64,000 nt of DNA from Prevotella sp. (GCA_017561825.1 JAFZBK010000059.1:1-64000), one strand, 5' to 3'; positions 1-8,725 are shown, counted from the first letter of the stretch. A program made the numbers and translations. The notes: generated by a model not told the origin, from the sequence alone.

Positions 1-3
1 AAT

Positions 4-30
4 GTAGCGTGTAGCGTGTAGCGGTGTAGC
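4..30. repeat. Short tandem repeat, GTGTAGC units
   Basis: GTAGC recurs at 4, 11, 18 and 26, giving direct repeats of 7-8 bp. The array may continue beyond the left edge. It lies just left of the 22-bp repeats at 56-135, much as GTGTATGTT 9-mers flank a 22-bp array near 42.1 kb. The function is unknown. Confidence 0.7.
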
Positions 31-55
31 AAAATTGACAAATTCAGTAAAAAAG

Positions 56-135
56 TACAGGTGTCATTCTCTACCTAAAACTATGGCACTTGATCATGTA
101 AACTATGACACTCTCTTTTACAAACTATGGCACTT
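56..135. repeat. 22-bp-period iteron-like array, left copy
   Basis: AAACTATGGCACTT occurs at 78-91 and 122-135, and AAACTATGACACTC at 100-113, so the period is exactly 22 bp. A degenerate fourth unit (TGTCATTC) fits the same phase at 56-69. The same 14-mer occurs once more in the window, at 42023-42036, inside a longer 22-bp array. Iteron-like spacing suggests cooperative protein binding along one helix face. The binding protein is not known. Confidence 0.8.
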
Positions 136-188
136 TAGATTTTTTAACACAAATGCGGTGAAATATATGTGAAATATCTTTACATTTG

Positions 189-220
189 TTTGGTGGTTTC
201 AAAAATTCTTCGTAACTTTG
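189..220 (+). promoter_or_regulatory. Promoter of the HU-like gene
   Basis: TTTG at 189-192 and TAACTTTG at 213-220 match the Bacteroidetes -33/-7 consensus with a 20-bp gap. The leader to the start codon at 349 is about 120 nt. It contains no gene that I can support. Confidence 0.7.
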
Positions 221-348
221 CATCGTGAAAATTCAAGGGATATGGGAGAGCCAACAAGTAGTGGCCAGACTTGAAAAACTTGAACTATTCCGAGAGATCA
301 ACACAAAAATTAACCCCTAGTTATTAACCAATTAAACACACAAAAATT

Positions 349-798
349 ATGGCAAAACTGAAAATTTTAAAGTACAAGAACAACAACAGCAAGAACGCTG
401 CTTACGGCAAGACCTACGGTAGGTTGATGCTCATGGACACGTTGAACACAAACGACCTCTGCCGTCACATCATGAAGCACGGCACGATCTTCACCCCGGA
501 TGTGGTGAAGGGAGTTATAGAGCGATTCGTTATGTGCTTCGAGGAACTGCTCCTGGAGGGCAACAAGATCAAGCTCGACGGTCTGGGCACCTTCTACCTC
601 AGTGTTTCCACCGAGGGCGCATTGAGTGAGGAACAGTTCACCGCCAACAACGTGAAGGCCATCCGCATCAAGTTCATCGGCGACCAGAGCAAGGAGAGCG
701 AGTACGCCACCAAGATGCTCACGAACAAGGCGAAGTTCCAGTCGATGGGCAACGAATCGGCAAGCGAAAGCGAAGGCGAAAACGGCGCAGGCGCCTAA
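349..798 (+). CDS. HU-related (HU-HIG type) DNA-binding protein
   Basis: This 149-residue protein matches the histone-like group common in Bacteroides and Prevotella. It is longer than canonical HU (about 90 residues). The N-terminal part (MAKLKILKYK, then KTYGRL) is followed by an HU-like helical section and the segment KIKLDGLGTFYLSVS, which resembles the beta-arm strand of HU. The C-terminus from about residue 132 is a low-complexity Ser/Glu/Gly tail. Proteins of this group are usually encoded next to a smalltalk gene, as here. Its DNA target is unknown; the 22-bp array directly upstream is an obvious candidate, but that is inference. Confidence 0.88.
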   Translation: MAKLKILKYKNNNSKNAAYGKTYGRLMLMDTLNTNDLCRHIMKHGTIFTPDVVKGVIERFVMCFEELLLEGNKIKLDGLGTFYLSVSTEGALSEEQFTANNVKAIRIKFIGDQSKESEYATKMLTNKAKFQSMGNESASESEGENGAGA

Positions 799-955
799 GT
801 TAGACGAGGAGAGAGGAGTGAGGAGAGAGGAGTGAGAAAAGTTCTATAATATAAGCATTGGACATGAACAATTGTATCTCTGTGCATATCTCACTCCACC
901 CTCCACCCTTCACCCTCCACAAACAAAAAGTAATAACCATTAAACACACAAACAC
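799..955. repeat. Simple-repeat spacer between HU-like and smalltalk genes
   Basis: The spacer contains two direct copies of GAGGAGAGAGGAGT near 806-835 and pyrimidine-rich CACCCTCCAC-type repeats at about 889-919. These are low-complexity repeats of the sort scattered through the window. No gene is seen in the spacer. Confidence 0.6.
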
Positions 956-1048
956 ATGAAAAAGAGCACTTGGAAGTTTATTCTTCAAACGGTGGTAGCT
1001 ATCTTGACCGCCATTGCAACCAGCTTAGGTGTCACCAGCTGCCTTTAG
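956..1048 (+). CDS. Smalltalk protein (30 residues)
   Basis: A 30-codon reading frame begins MKKSTWKFILQTVVAILTAI and ends TSLGVTSCL. It closely fits the Bacteroidales smalltalk family: a tiny protein with a lysine start, one hydrophobic segment (about residues 7-24) and a terminal TSC motif. It lies 157 bp downstream of the HU-like gene on the same strand, the usual arrangement. In other genomes an N-acetylmuramoyl-L-alanine amidase often follows; none is present here. The family's function is unknown. The Cys near the C-terminus is too late for a normal lipobox. Confidence 0.88.
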   Translation: MKKSTWKFILQTVVAILTAIATSLGVTSCL

Positions 1049-1069
1049 GCATTGAACATTGAACATTGA

Positions 1070-1131
1070 ACTTTTGGAGCAGCGAGAGCAAAACCAGGCT
1101 AGCATGAGTTTGGCCGAGTGGTGACAAAAGT
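1070..1131. repeat. Covarying hairpin element, copy 1
   Basis: The outer stem is ACTTTTG (1070-1076) with CAAAAGT (1125-1131). Inside are the conserved GAGCAGCGA on the left and GAGTGGTGA on the right, and an inner stem topped by GCTAGCAT. Related copies lie at 13447-13504 (opposite strand) and 33738-33799. This copy sits between the smalltalk stop and a terminator. It is preceded by an ATTGAAC triplet repeat (1051-1070). Confidence 0.75.
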
Positions 1132-1161
1132 CAACGAAGTAAAAAAAATGATCATAACAAG

Positions 1162-1195
1162 AAAAAGGATGAGCATATACATGCCATCCTTTTTT
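1162..1195 (+). terminator. Rho-independent terminator after the smalltalk gene
   Basis: AAAAAGGATG (1162-1171) pairs with CATCCTTTTT (1185-1194). A nested GCAT/ATGC stem lies inside, and a T-run follows. Confidence 0.75.
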
Positions 1196-1263
1196 GTTTC
1201 TTTGTGCAACTATTATTCCGCTCATTGCGTCTAAGGGTAGAATCATGTAAGCGAAATAATAAA

Positions 1264-2340
1264 ATGAAAAAAGGATTAAAGAAAGGTTTGAAGATCACAT
1301 TGTGGTGTGTGTTGGCACTGGTTATCGTCTTTGGGGTATATTCATGGATGGTCTTTGGTTCGCTGATCAAGGGGGCCATGACGGCTGAGAAACTGGATGA
1401 AGGACTGTATTACATGGAGTACAGAGGTGATGACGGTTTCGATGAAGTAATCAAAAATGGCGGTTGTGAGAATTCTGCTGGCTTGTCGGCTCACATCATC
1501 AATTTCCTGACCAAAGGGTTCTACAAACCCACCATGGATCCACCAGCAAAGCCTTATGGTTGTTCGGCACTGACAGTGATGACTCCTGAGGGCGGTGTGA
1601 TGATGGGGCGTAACTTCGACTACCCTTCAGCCACAGGTTTGGTGCTGCATAGTATTCCTGATCATGGCTATGAATCGATTACCACGTTCAACGTGGAATT
1701 TTTCGGCTTCGGTGAAGATTATCAGCCAGAAGGCTTTGCCAACCAGTATATGGCGCTATCGAGTTTGTTCGTGGCTTTGGATGGTATCAATGAGAAGGGT
1801 TTCGCCATGGCCGACTTGATGGCTGGTGACGAAGTAGAGACACATCAGCGTACCAGCAAGCCCGACCTGACCACCACCATGGCCATCCGTTACCTGCTGA
1901 ACAATGCGGCTAACGTGGATGAGGCCCTTAAGTTGTTGAGTGGCATCGATATGCACTCTGACATCGGTTCTGCCCATCATTATGCCATGGCTGATGCTAC
2001 AGGAAAGAGTGTGGTGGTGGAATATGTGGATAATAAGATGGTTGTAGTGGAGACACCTGCTGTGACCAATCATTATCTTTGTGCCGCGAAACTGAATGTG
2101 GGTCTTCAAGAGAATGATCATCGTTATGATAAACTCTGTCAGCAGTATGACTTGAATGAAGGCGTGATGAGCAAACAAGGACTGACAAAAGCCATCGAGG
2201 CGGTATCGCAACCACAGAACAAAGAGTCTCTGGGTACTGCTTGGACAATGGTAATGGACTTGAAGAATCCTTCCGTGACCTATTATTCACGCAGGCATTT
2301 CAACAAGCCTTTCACATTCAAAATGAAGGGGATGCGCTGA
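1264..2340 (+). CDS. Choloylglycine hydrolase-like linear-amide hydrolase (Ntn fold)
   Basis: The 358-residue protein begins with a basic N-terminus (MKKGLKKGLK) and one membrane helix (about residues 11-30), so it is probably membrane-anchored or exported. The YGCSALTV segment near residue 100 carries a candidate N-terminal-nucleophile cysteine. Following motifs (MMGRNFDYP, then ALDGINEKGF) fit the Ntn-hydrolase group that includes penicillin V acylase and bile salt hydrolase. The start at 1264 was preferred because it gives the membrane segment an ordinary basic leader; an upstream start at 1204 would lie in the spacer. Substrate cannot be told from sequence. It is a single gene, closed by a hairpin over its stop codon. 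Confidence 0.75.
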   Translation: MKKGLKKGLKITLWCVLALVIVFGVYSWMVFGSLIKGAMTAEKLDEGLYYMEYRGDDGFDEVIKNGGCENSAGLSAHIINFLTKGFYKPTMDPPAKPYGCSALTVMTPEGGVMMGRNFDYPSATGLVLHSIPDHGYESITTFNVEFFGFGEDYQPEGFANQYMALSSLFVALDGINEKGFAMADLMAGDEVETHQRTSKPDLTTTMAIRYLLNNAANVDEALKLLSGIDMHSDIGSAHHYAMADATGKSVVVEYVDNKMVVVETPAVTNHYLCAAKLNVGLQENDHRYDKLCQQYDLNEGVMSKQGLTKAIEAVSQPQNKESLGTAWTMVMDLKNPSVTYYSRRHFNKPFTFKMKGMR

Positions 2341-2353
2341 TGCACATCCCCTT
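2326..2353 (+). terminator. Terminator overlapping the hydrolase stop codon
   Basis: AAGGGGATG (2326-2334) pairs with CATCCCCTT (2345-2353), followed by T residues. The left arm encodes the last residues of the hydrolase. Confidence 0.75.
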
Positions 2354-2389
2354 TTTAATACCTATTATCATAAGGATTAAATAGTCTGT

Positions 2390-3781
2390 TTATTTCGACA
2401 GATAAGCATGGACGCTCTTGGCGGTCTGCTTACCGCTGGCCATGGCTCTGACCACCAGACTGGCACCGTTGGCGGAGTCACCGCAGACGAAGACGTTCTC
2501 GGGGTACTCGGGGTGTTCGGGTTTCAGGAAGCCCATGGCCAACAGACAGAGCTCTGCCTTGATGATCTCGGGTTTGCCTTTCTCGACCATGATGGGACGA
2601 CCGCCGTTGGGATTGGGCTCCCAATCGATTTCCTGCACTTTTACGCCAGTCAGTTTTCCGTCCTTACCGAGGAACTCAAGGGTGTTGATGTTCCATCTTC
2701 TCGTACATCCTTCTTCGTGTGAAGAGGTGGTCTTGAGGGTGCGGGGGAAGTTCGGCCAGGGATTCTTGGGATCCACAGGTCCTTCAACGGGCTTGGGCAT
2801 GATCTCAATCTGTGTCACACTCTTGCAACCCTGACGATGAGCGGTTCCGATACAGTCAGACCCTGTGTCGCCACCACCAATGACAAGTACATCTTTTCCT
2901 TTGGCAGTGATGCGTTCTTCCTTTGAGAACTCCATTCCGGCAAGGACACGGTTCTGCTGAGCCAACAGTTCGAGTGCGAAGTGTACGCCTTTCAGTTCAC
3001 GACCAGGTGCTTTCAAATCGCGGGCAGTGGGAGTTCCTGATGCAATAATTATTGCATCAAATTGAGAATTGAGAATTGATAATTGAGAATTATTTGCCTC
3101 ATTGTCAATTGTCAATTGTCCATTGTCAATTGATACGGTGCAGCCGTAGCGAAACTCAATGCCTTCGGCCTCGAGCAGACTGATGCGGCGGTTGATGATG
3201 GCCTTGTTGAGTTTGAAGTTAGGGATACCATAGCGGAGGAGTCCGCCGGCAGCCTCATTCTTCTCGAACACCGTTACCTGATACCCCATCAGGTTAAGGT
3301 CGTTGGCAGCAGCCAGTCCTGCAGGACCCGCACCGATTACTGCCACCTTCTTCCCGTTACGCTCAGGATGATGAACGGTGATATAGCCCTCGCGGAAGGC
3401 GGCCTCGGTAATGGCACACTCATCCTCGCGGTTGGTAGTAGGCTCATGCTCGATGAGGTTCAGCACACAAGCCTTTTCACAGAGGGCAGGACAGATACGA
3501 CCTGTGAACTCCGGGAAGGGGTTCGTGGCGTTGAGCAAACGATAAGCCAGTTCCCAATCACCTTTATACAGCGCATCGTTCCACTCTGGCGGTTTGTTGC
3601 CCAGCGGACAAGCCCAATGACAGAAGGGTACGCCGCAGTCCATGCAACGACTGGCCTGGAGTTTTCTCTCGCGGGTGTTGAGTGTTTGTTCCACTTCACT
3701 GAAGTCGTGGATTCTATCTTGTAACGGACGATAGCCTGCCTCTTGGCGGTGTATCTCCAGAAATGCTTTCGGATTTCCCAT
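2390..3781 (-). CDS. gltD: Glutamate synthase small subunit
   Basis: GltD passes electrons from NAD(P)H through FAD and Fe-S clusters to GltB, making glutamate from glutamine and 2-oxoglutarate. Visible features are the N-terminal cysteine cluster (CMDCGVPFCHWACP, then CPALCEKAC), the FAD dinucleotide fold VAVIGAGPAGLAAA near residue 147, and the NAD(P)-binding VLVIGGGDTGSDC. The gene lies 134 bp downstream of gltB on the same strand, as in a gltBD operon. Residues about 217-241 are encoded by AT-rich simple repeats (SIDNGQLTIDN, then NNSQLSILNSQF) that look inserted, because the family has only a short loop there. The frame stays open. Total length, 463 residues, is within the normal range. 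Confidence 0.95.
   Translation of the reverse strand: MGNPKAFLEIHRQEAGYRPLQDRIHDFSEVEQTLNTRERKLQASRCMDCGVPFCHWACPLGNKPPEWNDALYKGDWELAYRLLNATNPFPEFTGRICPALCEKACVLNLIEHEPTTNREDECAITEAAFREGYITVHHPERNGKKVAVIGAGPAGLAAANDLNLMGYQVTVFEKNEAAGGLLRYGIPNFKLNKAIINRRISLLEAEGIEFRYGCTVSIDNGQLTIDNEANNSQLSILNSQFDAIIIASGTPTARDLKAPGRELKGVHFALELLAQQNRVLAGMEFSKEERITAKGKDVLVIGGGDTGSDCIGTAHRQGCKSVTQIEIMPKPVEGPVDPKNPWPNFPRTLKTTSSHEEGCTRRWNINTLEFLGKDGKLTGVKVQEIDWEPNPNGGRPIMVEKGKPEIIKAELCLLAMGFLKPEHPEYPENVFVCGDSANGASLVVRAMASGKQTAKSVHAYLSK
3044..3134. repeat. AT-rich simple repeat inside gltD
   Basis: ATTGAGAATTGAGAATTG-type and TTGTCAATTGTCAATTG-type tandem repeats are read through in frame by gltD. The same sequence type occurs between genes at 10390-10407, 13398-13440, 27380-27410 and 28840-28873, so this appears to be a dispersed repeat captured by a coding region. 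Confidence 0.8.
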
Positions 3782-3915
3782 GATGCGAAAATTTACAATT
3801 TTCTAAATGATAATTTCTAAATGATAAATGATGAAGGTTGCGCATGACAATGACGAACGATGGATGATAAGTTTATCATTTGTCATTTGTTATTTGTCAT
3901 TTAGGGCAAAGCCCG
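3782..3915. repeat. AT-rich repeats between gltB and gltD
   Basis: The spacer contains repeated AAATGATAA and TCATTTGTCATTTG blocks, partly as inverted repeats (AAATGATAA near 3803-3833 against TTATCATTTG near 3871-3888). No gene or promoter is seen. The repeats may form hairpins in the gltBD transcript. Confidence 0.55.
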
Positions 3916-6900
3916 TTAATATTCGCGTTGCATGTCAGCGATCTTGTCGCGGAGTTTCTTCATCTGCTCTTCCTGCAGCACACGCTTATACTCGATAGGA
4001 ACAATCTGGATGAAATCCTCGATGTAGCGGTTCCAGTTGTCAAGCATGGTGCGGGCGAGTTTCGAACCTGTGTAGAGGTAGTGCTGACGAATGAGTTCGT
4101 GCAGTTCTTTGCGTGACACACTGTCTTCCACAAGGTTGATCTCCACCATATCCATATTACAGAAGTAGTCGAAGTTGTGGTTCTTGTCCCATACATAGGC
4201 CACACCACCGCTCATACCGGCAGCGAAGTTACGACCAGTCTCACCGAGCACAACCACACGTCCGCCTGTCATATACTCGCAGCAGTGATCGCCAGCGCCT
4301 TCAAGTACGGCAATGGCACCTGAGTTTCTGACGCCGAAGCGCTCACCAACCTTACCATTGATATAGAGTTCACCGCTGGTGGCGCCATAAAGACCCGTGT
4401 TACCTGCAATGATGTTATCCTCTGCAGCGAAGTTCGCACGTGTAGGTGGAAGGATGGCAATGCGTCCGCCAGAGAGACCTTTGGCGAAGTAGTCGTTGGT
4501 CTCACCCTCGAGTTTGAAGCTGATGCCATGTTCCAGGAAGGCACCGAACGACTGTCCTGCTGAGCCCTTGAACTTCACGTTGATGGTATTGTCGTGCAGA
4601 CCAGCTAGTCCGTATTTCTTGGCGATGACGCCAGAGAGCATGGTACCTACAGCACGATCCGTATTCTTGATGGCATAGTCGAGGTTCACCTCTTCACCCT
4701 TTTCGATAGCCTTTGAAGCAGCCTCGATCATCTGCTGGTCGAGAATGGTTCCCTGCATACCCAGCGGCACAGACGGCTTGTGGGCATCACCTGTAAAGTG
4801 AAGCGTTCCTTCTTCCTTGTTGAGCAGACGTGAGAAGTCGAGAACCGACTCGCGTGTCTCGATGAGGTCGGTACGACCCACGATATCGTTCAGACTCTTG
4901 AAGCCGAGTTCTGCCAGGTATTCGCGCACCTCTTGGGCGAGGAAGGTGAAGTAGTTGACGAGATATTCATAACGTCCCATGAAATGTTTGCGCAACTCGG
5001 GGTTCTGCGTGGCCACACCCATCGGACAAGTATTCAGGTTACACTTACGCATCATGACGCATCCCAATACGATGAGGGCTGCCGTACCGAATCCAAACTC
5101 CTCGGCACCGAGCAAGGCCATGAGTACGATGTCACGACCGGTCTTGATCTGACCATCTACCTGCAGACGGACATTGCTGCGCAATCCGTTGCGGACGAGT
5201 GTCTGCTGTGTCTCGGCAAGACCTATCTCAGGTGAGATACCTGCGAAGCGCATAGAACTGGCAGGAGAAGCACCCGTACCACCTTCAGCACCAGAGATGA
5301 CGATGAGGTCGGCCTTGGCCTTGGCCACACCTGCGGCAATCGTTCCCACACCACTCTCGGCCACCAGTTTCACAGAGATGGCTGCTGTGGGGTTCACATT
5401 CTTTAGGTCGAAGATCAGTTGGGCTAAGTCCTCTATACTATAGATATCATGATGAGGTGGTGGCGAGATCAGCGAAATGCCGGGGATGGAGTGACGCGTC
5501 TTGGCAATCACCTCATTGACCTTGAAGCCAGGAAGTTGTCCACCCTCACCAGGCTTTGCACCCTGTGCCACCTTGATCTGTATCTCTTCGGCATTGACCA
5601 GATATTCCGTTGTCACGCCAAAACGACCAGAGGCAACCTGCTTGGTCTTGCTCGACAGTGAGATGCCGTCGAAGGTGGCGTGGAAACGCTCGGAGTCTTC
5701 ACCGCCCTCACCTGTGTTTGAGCGGGCTCCCAGTTTGTTCATGGCCAGACAGATGGCCTCATGAGCCTCTTTGGAAAGCGCACCAAACGACATGGCACCA
5801 GCCACGAAGTGCTTCACGATGTTCTCAACAGGCTCTACCTCGTCGATAGGGATAGGAGACCCACCCCCTTGCCCCTCCCTGTGAGGGAGGGAAGTAGATA
5901 CCTTTTTGAAACCGAGGAAGTCACGTAGGAAGATGGGCGATTCCTTCTCATCCACTAACTTCGACCATTGCTTAAACTTTTCGTATGAACCAGTTCGGCA
6001 TGCCAGTTGCAGCGTGGCAATGGTTTCCGGGTTCCATGCATGTTTGATACCATCCTTCCGCCAGTGGAACTGACCGAGGTTGGGTAAAAATGTTGTGTCT
6101 GTGTTGTTATGGGCAAAGGCTGCCTGATGCATGGCTATGGCATCAGCGGCGATCTTCTCCAGACCAATACCGCCGATGGTACTTATCTCTGTGCCGAAGT
6201 AAGTCTTCAGCAGACTCTCACTGAGTCCGATACTCTCAAAGATCTTCGCACCGCGATAGGAGCGGATGGTAGAGATACCCATCTTGGCCATGATCTTGAA
6301 CAGACCTTTCTTAACGGCCTTGATGTAGTTGGCTTCCGCGGTGGCATAGTCCTCTTGGATCTTATGACGCTTCACGAGGTCGTCCAAGATGGCAAACGTC
6401 ATGTAAGGACACAGTGCCGAAGCACCATAGCCTAACAGCAGGGCTGCATGCATGGTCTCGCGAATTTCACCGCTTTCCACGATCAGTGCCGTCTGCACAC
6501 GCTTACCTACGGAAATCAGGTAATGATGCACAGCGCTCACAGCCAGCAGTGATGGGATATAGAAAGACCCAGCATCATCAATCTTATCTGTCAGAATAAT
6601 ATAGTTATATCCTTCATCTACTGCCTGTTCTGCATCCTTACATAACTTATCAAGAGCTGTGCGCAAGTCCTCTCCGGCTTGAGTGTAATCACTCCCCTCC
6701 TTCTTAGGGAGGGGCTGGGGGGAGAGTCTGAATGTCATCGGCAGTTTAATGGTATTGAATCCCTTGTAGCGGATATTACAAAGGATATCCAGCTGGGTGT
6801 TGTTCAGAATAGGATGGGGCAGACGAACCATCTTACAGTTGGTCTCATCGGGGTTGAGGATGCCAGAACCCACACGACCGATATATTCCGTAAGACTCAT

Positions 6901-8481
6901 CACCAGTTCCTCGCGGATGGAGTCGATGGCAGGGTTTGTTACCTGTGCGAACTGCTGACGGAAATAGTTGAAGAATGTCTGCGGTTTGTCAGAGAGAACG
7001 GCCAGCGGGGTGTCGTTACCCATGGAGGCAGTAGGCTCCTGTCCGTTGATGGCCATCGGAACGATGGTGCCATCCACATCCTCTTCGCCGTAGCCGAACA
7101 TCATTTCCTTCTGTAAGAGGTTGCTGACACCGTTCTCCACATGACGACCGCTCTTCAGCTTTTCCAACTGGATGCGGTTGGTGGATAACCACTGACGGTA
7201 GGGATGCTCATCTGCCAACTGCTTCTTGATCTCACCGTCATAATAGATCTTACCCTCCTGGGTGTCGATCAGCAGGATCTTACCTGGCTGCAGACGACCC
7301 TTCTCGGCAATCTCCGTAGGATCGAAATCCATTACACCTACTTCGGAGGCCACCACCATCGTGTCGTTTTTGGTGATGGTATAACGAGCAGGACGTAGTC
7401 CGTTACGGTCGAGCATACCACCGGCAAAACGACCATCAGAGAACAGCAGGGCGGCAGGACCGTCCCACGGCTCCATCAGGATGGAATGGTATTCGTAGAA
7501 GGCTTTCAGATCCTCGCTGATCGGGTTCTTGTCGTTGAACGACTCCGGTACCAGCACGCTCATGGCATGGGGTAAGGAAAGACCGCTCATCACAAAGAAC
7601 TCCAGTACGTTGTCGAGTGATGCAGAATCTGACATCCCCGGCTGCACAATGGGCGAAATCGCTTTCGCATCGCCCAGCGCCTCGCTCGACAATACGCTCT
7701 CTCTCGCCTTCATCCATCCACGATTTCCACGTATCGTGTTGATTTCGCCATTGTGCGCCAACAAACGGAACGGTTGTGCCAAACTCCACGTAGGGAATGT
7801 GTTTGTGCTGAATCGTGAGTGAACCAGTGCCAGTCCGCTTGTCAAATAGGGATTTGTCAGGTCAGGGTAATACTGTCTTACCTGCATGGATGACAGCATT
7901 CCCTTGTAAACCATGTTTGTGTTGCTTAACGAACAGATGTAGAAGTCGCTGTTCGTGATGCGCTTCTCGATCTTCTTCCTTATAATATATAAGGTACGTG
8001 GGAAGGTATCCACCTTGTCGTCGGATACCCCCGTAATGAAAATCTGCTTGATGTCAGGCTCCGTACTTAGTGCAGATTCGCCCAGACACTCAGGGTTTGT
8101 AGGCACCGTACGCAGATGCATCAACTGTAATCCCTCGCGTTCAATCTCTTCGATCATTATGCTGAGGATCTCGCGCTGCGCCTTTTCTTCTTTCGGCAGG
8201 AAGACAAGTCCTGTACCATACTTTCCCTTTTCCGGTACAGGAATACCCTGCAGCAGGATGAACTCATGCGGGATCTGGATCATGATGCCAGCTCCGTCAC
8301 CGTCTTTGCCGACTTCCGCTCCGCGATGCCTCATGTTCTCCAGCACTTTCAGTGCATTGTCAACCAGTTCGTGACTCTTATTTCCGTGGATGTTTACAAT
8401 CATTCCCACACCGCACGCGTCGTGTTCATAGTCACTCTGGTAGAGTCCTTTTTGGTTTCGAGTTTGCTTGCAATTCGTCAT
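3916..8481 (-). CDS. gltB: Glutamate synthase large subunit
   Basis: GltB hydrolyses glutamine and feeds ammonia through a tunnel to a 2-oxoglutarate site. The start at 8481 (MTNCKQTRNQKG) follows AAGGA at proper distance and places the catalytic cysteine after a short propeptide (DACGVGMIVNIHG). An upstream in-frame start at 8628 would cross the promoter and is rejected. The class II glutaminase domain is followed by the central domain, the FMN barrel (SGAEGGTGASPASSM) with the Cys motif CVMMRKCNLNTCP, and the C-terminal GXGXG-type beta-helix (about 1521 residues in all). Two palindromic elements are translated in frame: residues about 584-601 (SPQPLPKKEGSDY) and 862-875 (TSLPHREGQGGGS). gltD follows. 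Confidence 0.96.
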   Translation of the reverse strand: MTNCKQTRNQKGLYQSDYEHDACGVGMIVNIHGNKSHELVDNALKVLENMRHRGAEVGKDGDGAGIMIQIPHEFILLQGIPVPEKGKYGTGLVFLPKEEKAQREILSIMIEEIEREGLQLMHLRTVPTNPECLGESALSTEPDIKQIFITGVSDDKVDTFPRTLYIIRKKIEKRITNSDFYICSLSNTNMVYKGMLSSMQVRQYYPDLTNPYLTSGLALVHSRFSTNTFPTWSLAQPFRLLAHNGEINTIRGNRGWMKARESVLSSEALGDAKAISPIVQPGMSDSASLDNVLEFFVMSGLSLPHAMSVLVPESFNDKNPISEDLKAFYEYHSILMEPWDGPAALLFSDGRFAGGMLDRNGLRPARYTITKNDTMVVASEVGVMDFDPTEIAEKGRLQPGKILLIDTQEGKIYYDGEIKKQLADEHPYRQWLSTNRIQLEKLKSGRHVENGVSNLLQKEMMFGYGEEDVDGTIVPMAINGQEPTASMGNDTPLAVLSDKPQTFFNYFRQQFAQVTNPAIDSIREELVMSLTEYIGRVGSGILNPDETNCKMVRLPHPILNNTQLDILCNIRYKGFNTIKLPMTFRLSPQPLPKKEGSDYTQAGEDLRTALDKLCKDAEQAVDEGYNYIILTDKIDDAGSFYIPSLLAVSAVHHYLISVGKRVQTALIVESGEIRETMHAALLLGYGASALCPYMTFAILDDLVKRHKIQEDYATAEANYIKAVKKGLFKIMAKMGISTIRSYRGAKIFESIGLSESLLKTYFGTEISTIGGIGLEKIAADAIAMHQAAFAHNNTDTTFLPNLGQFHWRKDGIKHAWNPETIATLQLACRTGSYEKFKQWSKLVDEKESPIFLRDFLGFKKVSTSLPHREGQGGGSPIPIDEVEPVENIVKHFVAGAMSFGALSKEAHEAICLAMNKLGARSNTGEGGEDSERFHATFDGISLSSKTKQVASGRFGVTTEYLVNAEEIQIKVAQGAKPGEGGQLPGFKVNEVIAKTRHSIPGISLISPPPHHDIYSIEDLAQLIFDLKNVNPTAAISVKLVAESGVGTIAAGVAKAKADLIVISGAEGGTGASPASSMRFAGISPEIGLAETQQTLVRNGLRSNVRLQVDGQIKTGRDIVLMALLGAEEFGFGTAALIVLGCVMMRKCNLNTCPMGVATQNPELRKHFMGRYEYLVNYFTFLAQEVREYLAELGFKSLNDIVGRTDLIETRESVLDFSRLLNKEEGTLHFTGDAHKPSVPLGMQGTILDQQMIEAASKAIEKGEEVNLDYAIKNTDRAVGTMLSGVIAKKYGLAGLHDNTINVKFKGSAGQSFGAFLEHGISFKLEGETNDYFAKGLSGGRIAILPPTRANFAAEDNIIAGNTGLYGATSGELYINGKVGERFGVRNSGAIAVLEGAGDHCCEYMTGGRVVVLGETGRNFAAGMSGGVAYVWDKNHNFDYFCNMDMVEINLVEDSVSRKELHELIRQHYLYTGSKLARTMLDNWNRYIEDFIQIVPIEYKRVLQEEQMKKLRDKIADMQREY
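5857..5898. repeat. G-rich palindromic element in gltB (copy A)
   Basis: On the coding strand it reads CTTCCCTCCCT, a 3-bp loop, AGGGAGGGG, then CAAGGGGGTGGGTCT. It adds about 14 residues between the FMN-domain linker and the conserved PIPIDEVEP segment. Confidence 0.85.
6677..6729. repeat. G-rich palindromic element in gltB (copy B, opposite orientation)
   Basis: This copy is inverted relative to copy A. On the coding strand a CCCCTCCCT / AGGAGGGG palindrome is followed by AGTGATTACACTCAAGCC. That tail is nearly identical to the one in asnB at 17638-17655, so the element extends beyond the palindrome. It encodes SPQPLPKKEGSDYTQ. Confidence 0.85.
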
Positions 8482-8510
8482 ATTATCCTTCTTTAATCTT
8501 ATTTCTGGGG

Positions 8511-8518
8511 CAAAAGTA
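8511..8518 (-). promoter_or_regulatory. -7 box upstream of gltB
   Basis: On the minus strand TACTTTTG matches TAnnTTTG, about 30 nt before the chosen start. A TTCG at 8541-8544 is a weak -33 candidate. The gltB-pyrG intergenic region is divergent. Confidence 0.5.
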
Positions 8519-8717
8519 TGACATTTTGCAAACATTTTTGCGAATTTGCTGACGTTTTTACCTTCATAATTAGCCAAAGTAACAGATTGTAACAATATTA
8601 ATCGATTTTGCTTACAAATCGAAATCATATATTAATTATGTTATACAGATAGTCATAACCCAAGAAACTCATAGATGGAATCATTATTCCGTACGCGTAT
8701 TTACCAATAGATTGTAG

Positions 8718-8725
8718 TATCTTTG
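8718..8725 (+). promoter_or_regulatory. -7 box upstream of pyrG
   Basis: TATCTTTG lies 18 nt before the ATG at 8744. This position excludes the in-frame codon at 8723 as the real start. Confidence 0.6.

Noticed and set aside
225-320. 31-codon frame with GTG start in the HU leader (KIQGIWESQQVVARLEKLEL)
   Set aside because: It begins 5 bp after the -7 box with no ribosome site. It is more likely leader sequence.
2408-2834. Plus-strand frames opposite gltD, and similar frames opposite gltB, rodA and others
   Set aside because: They are shadows of well-supported genes on the other strand.
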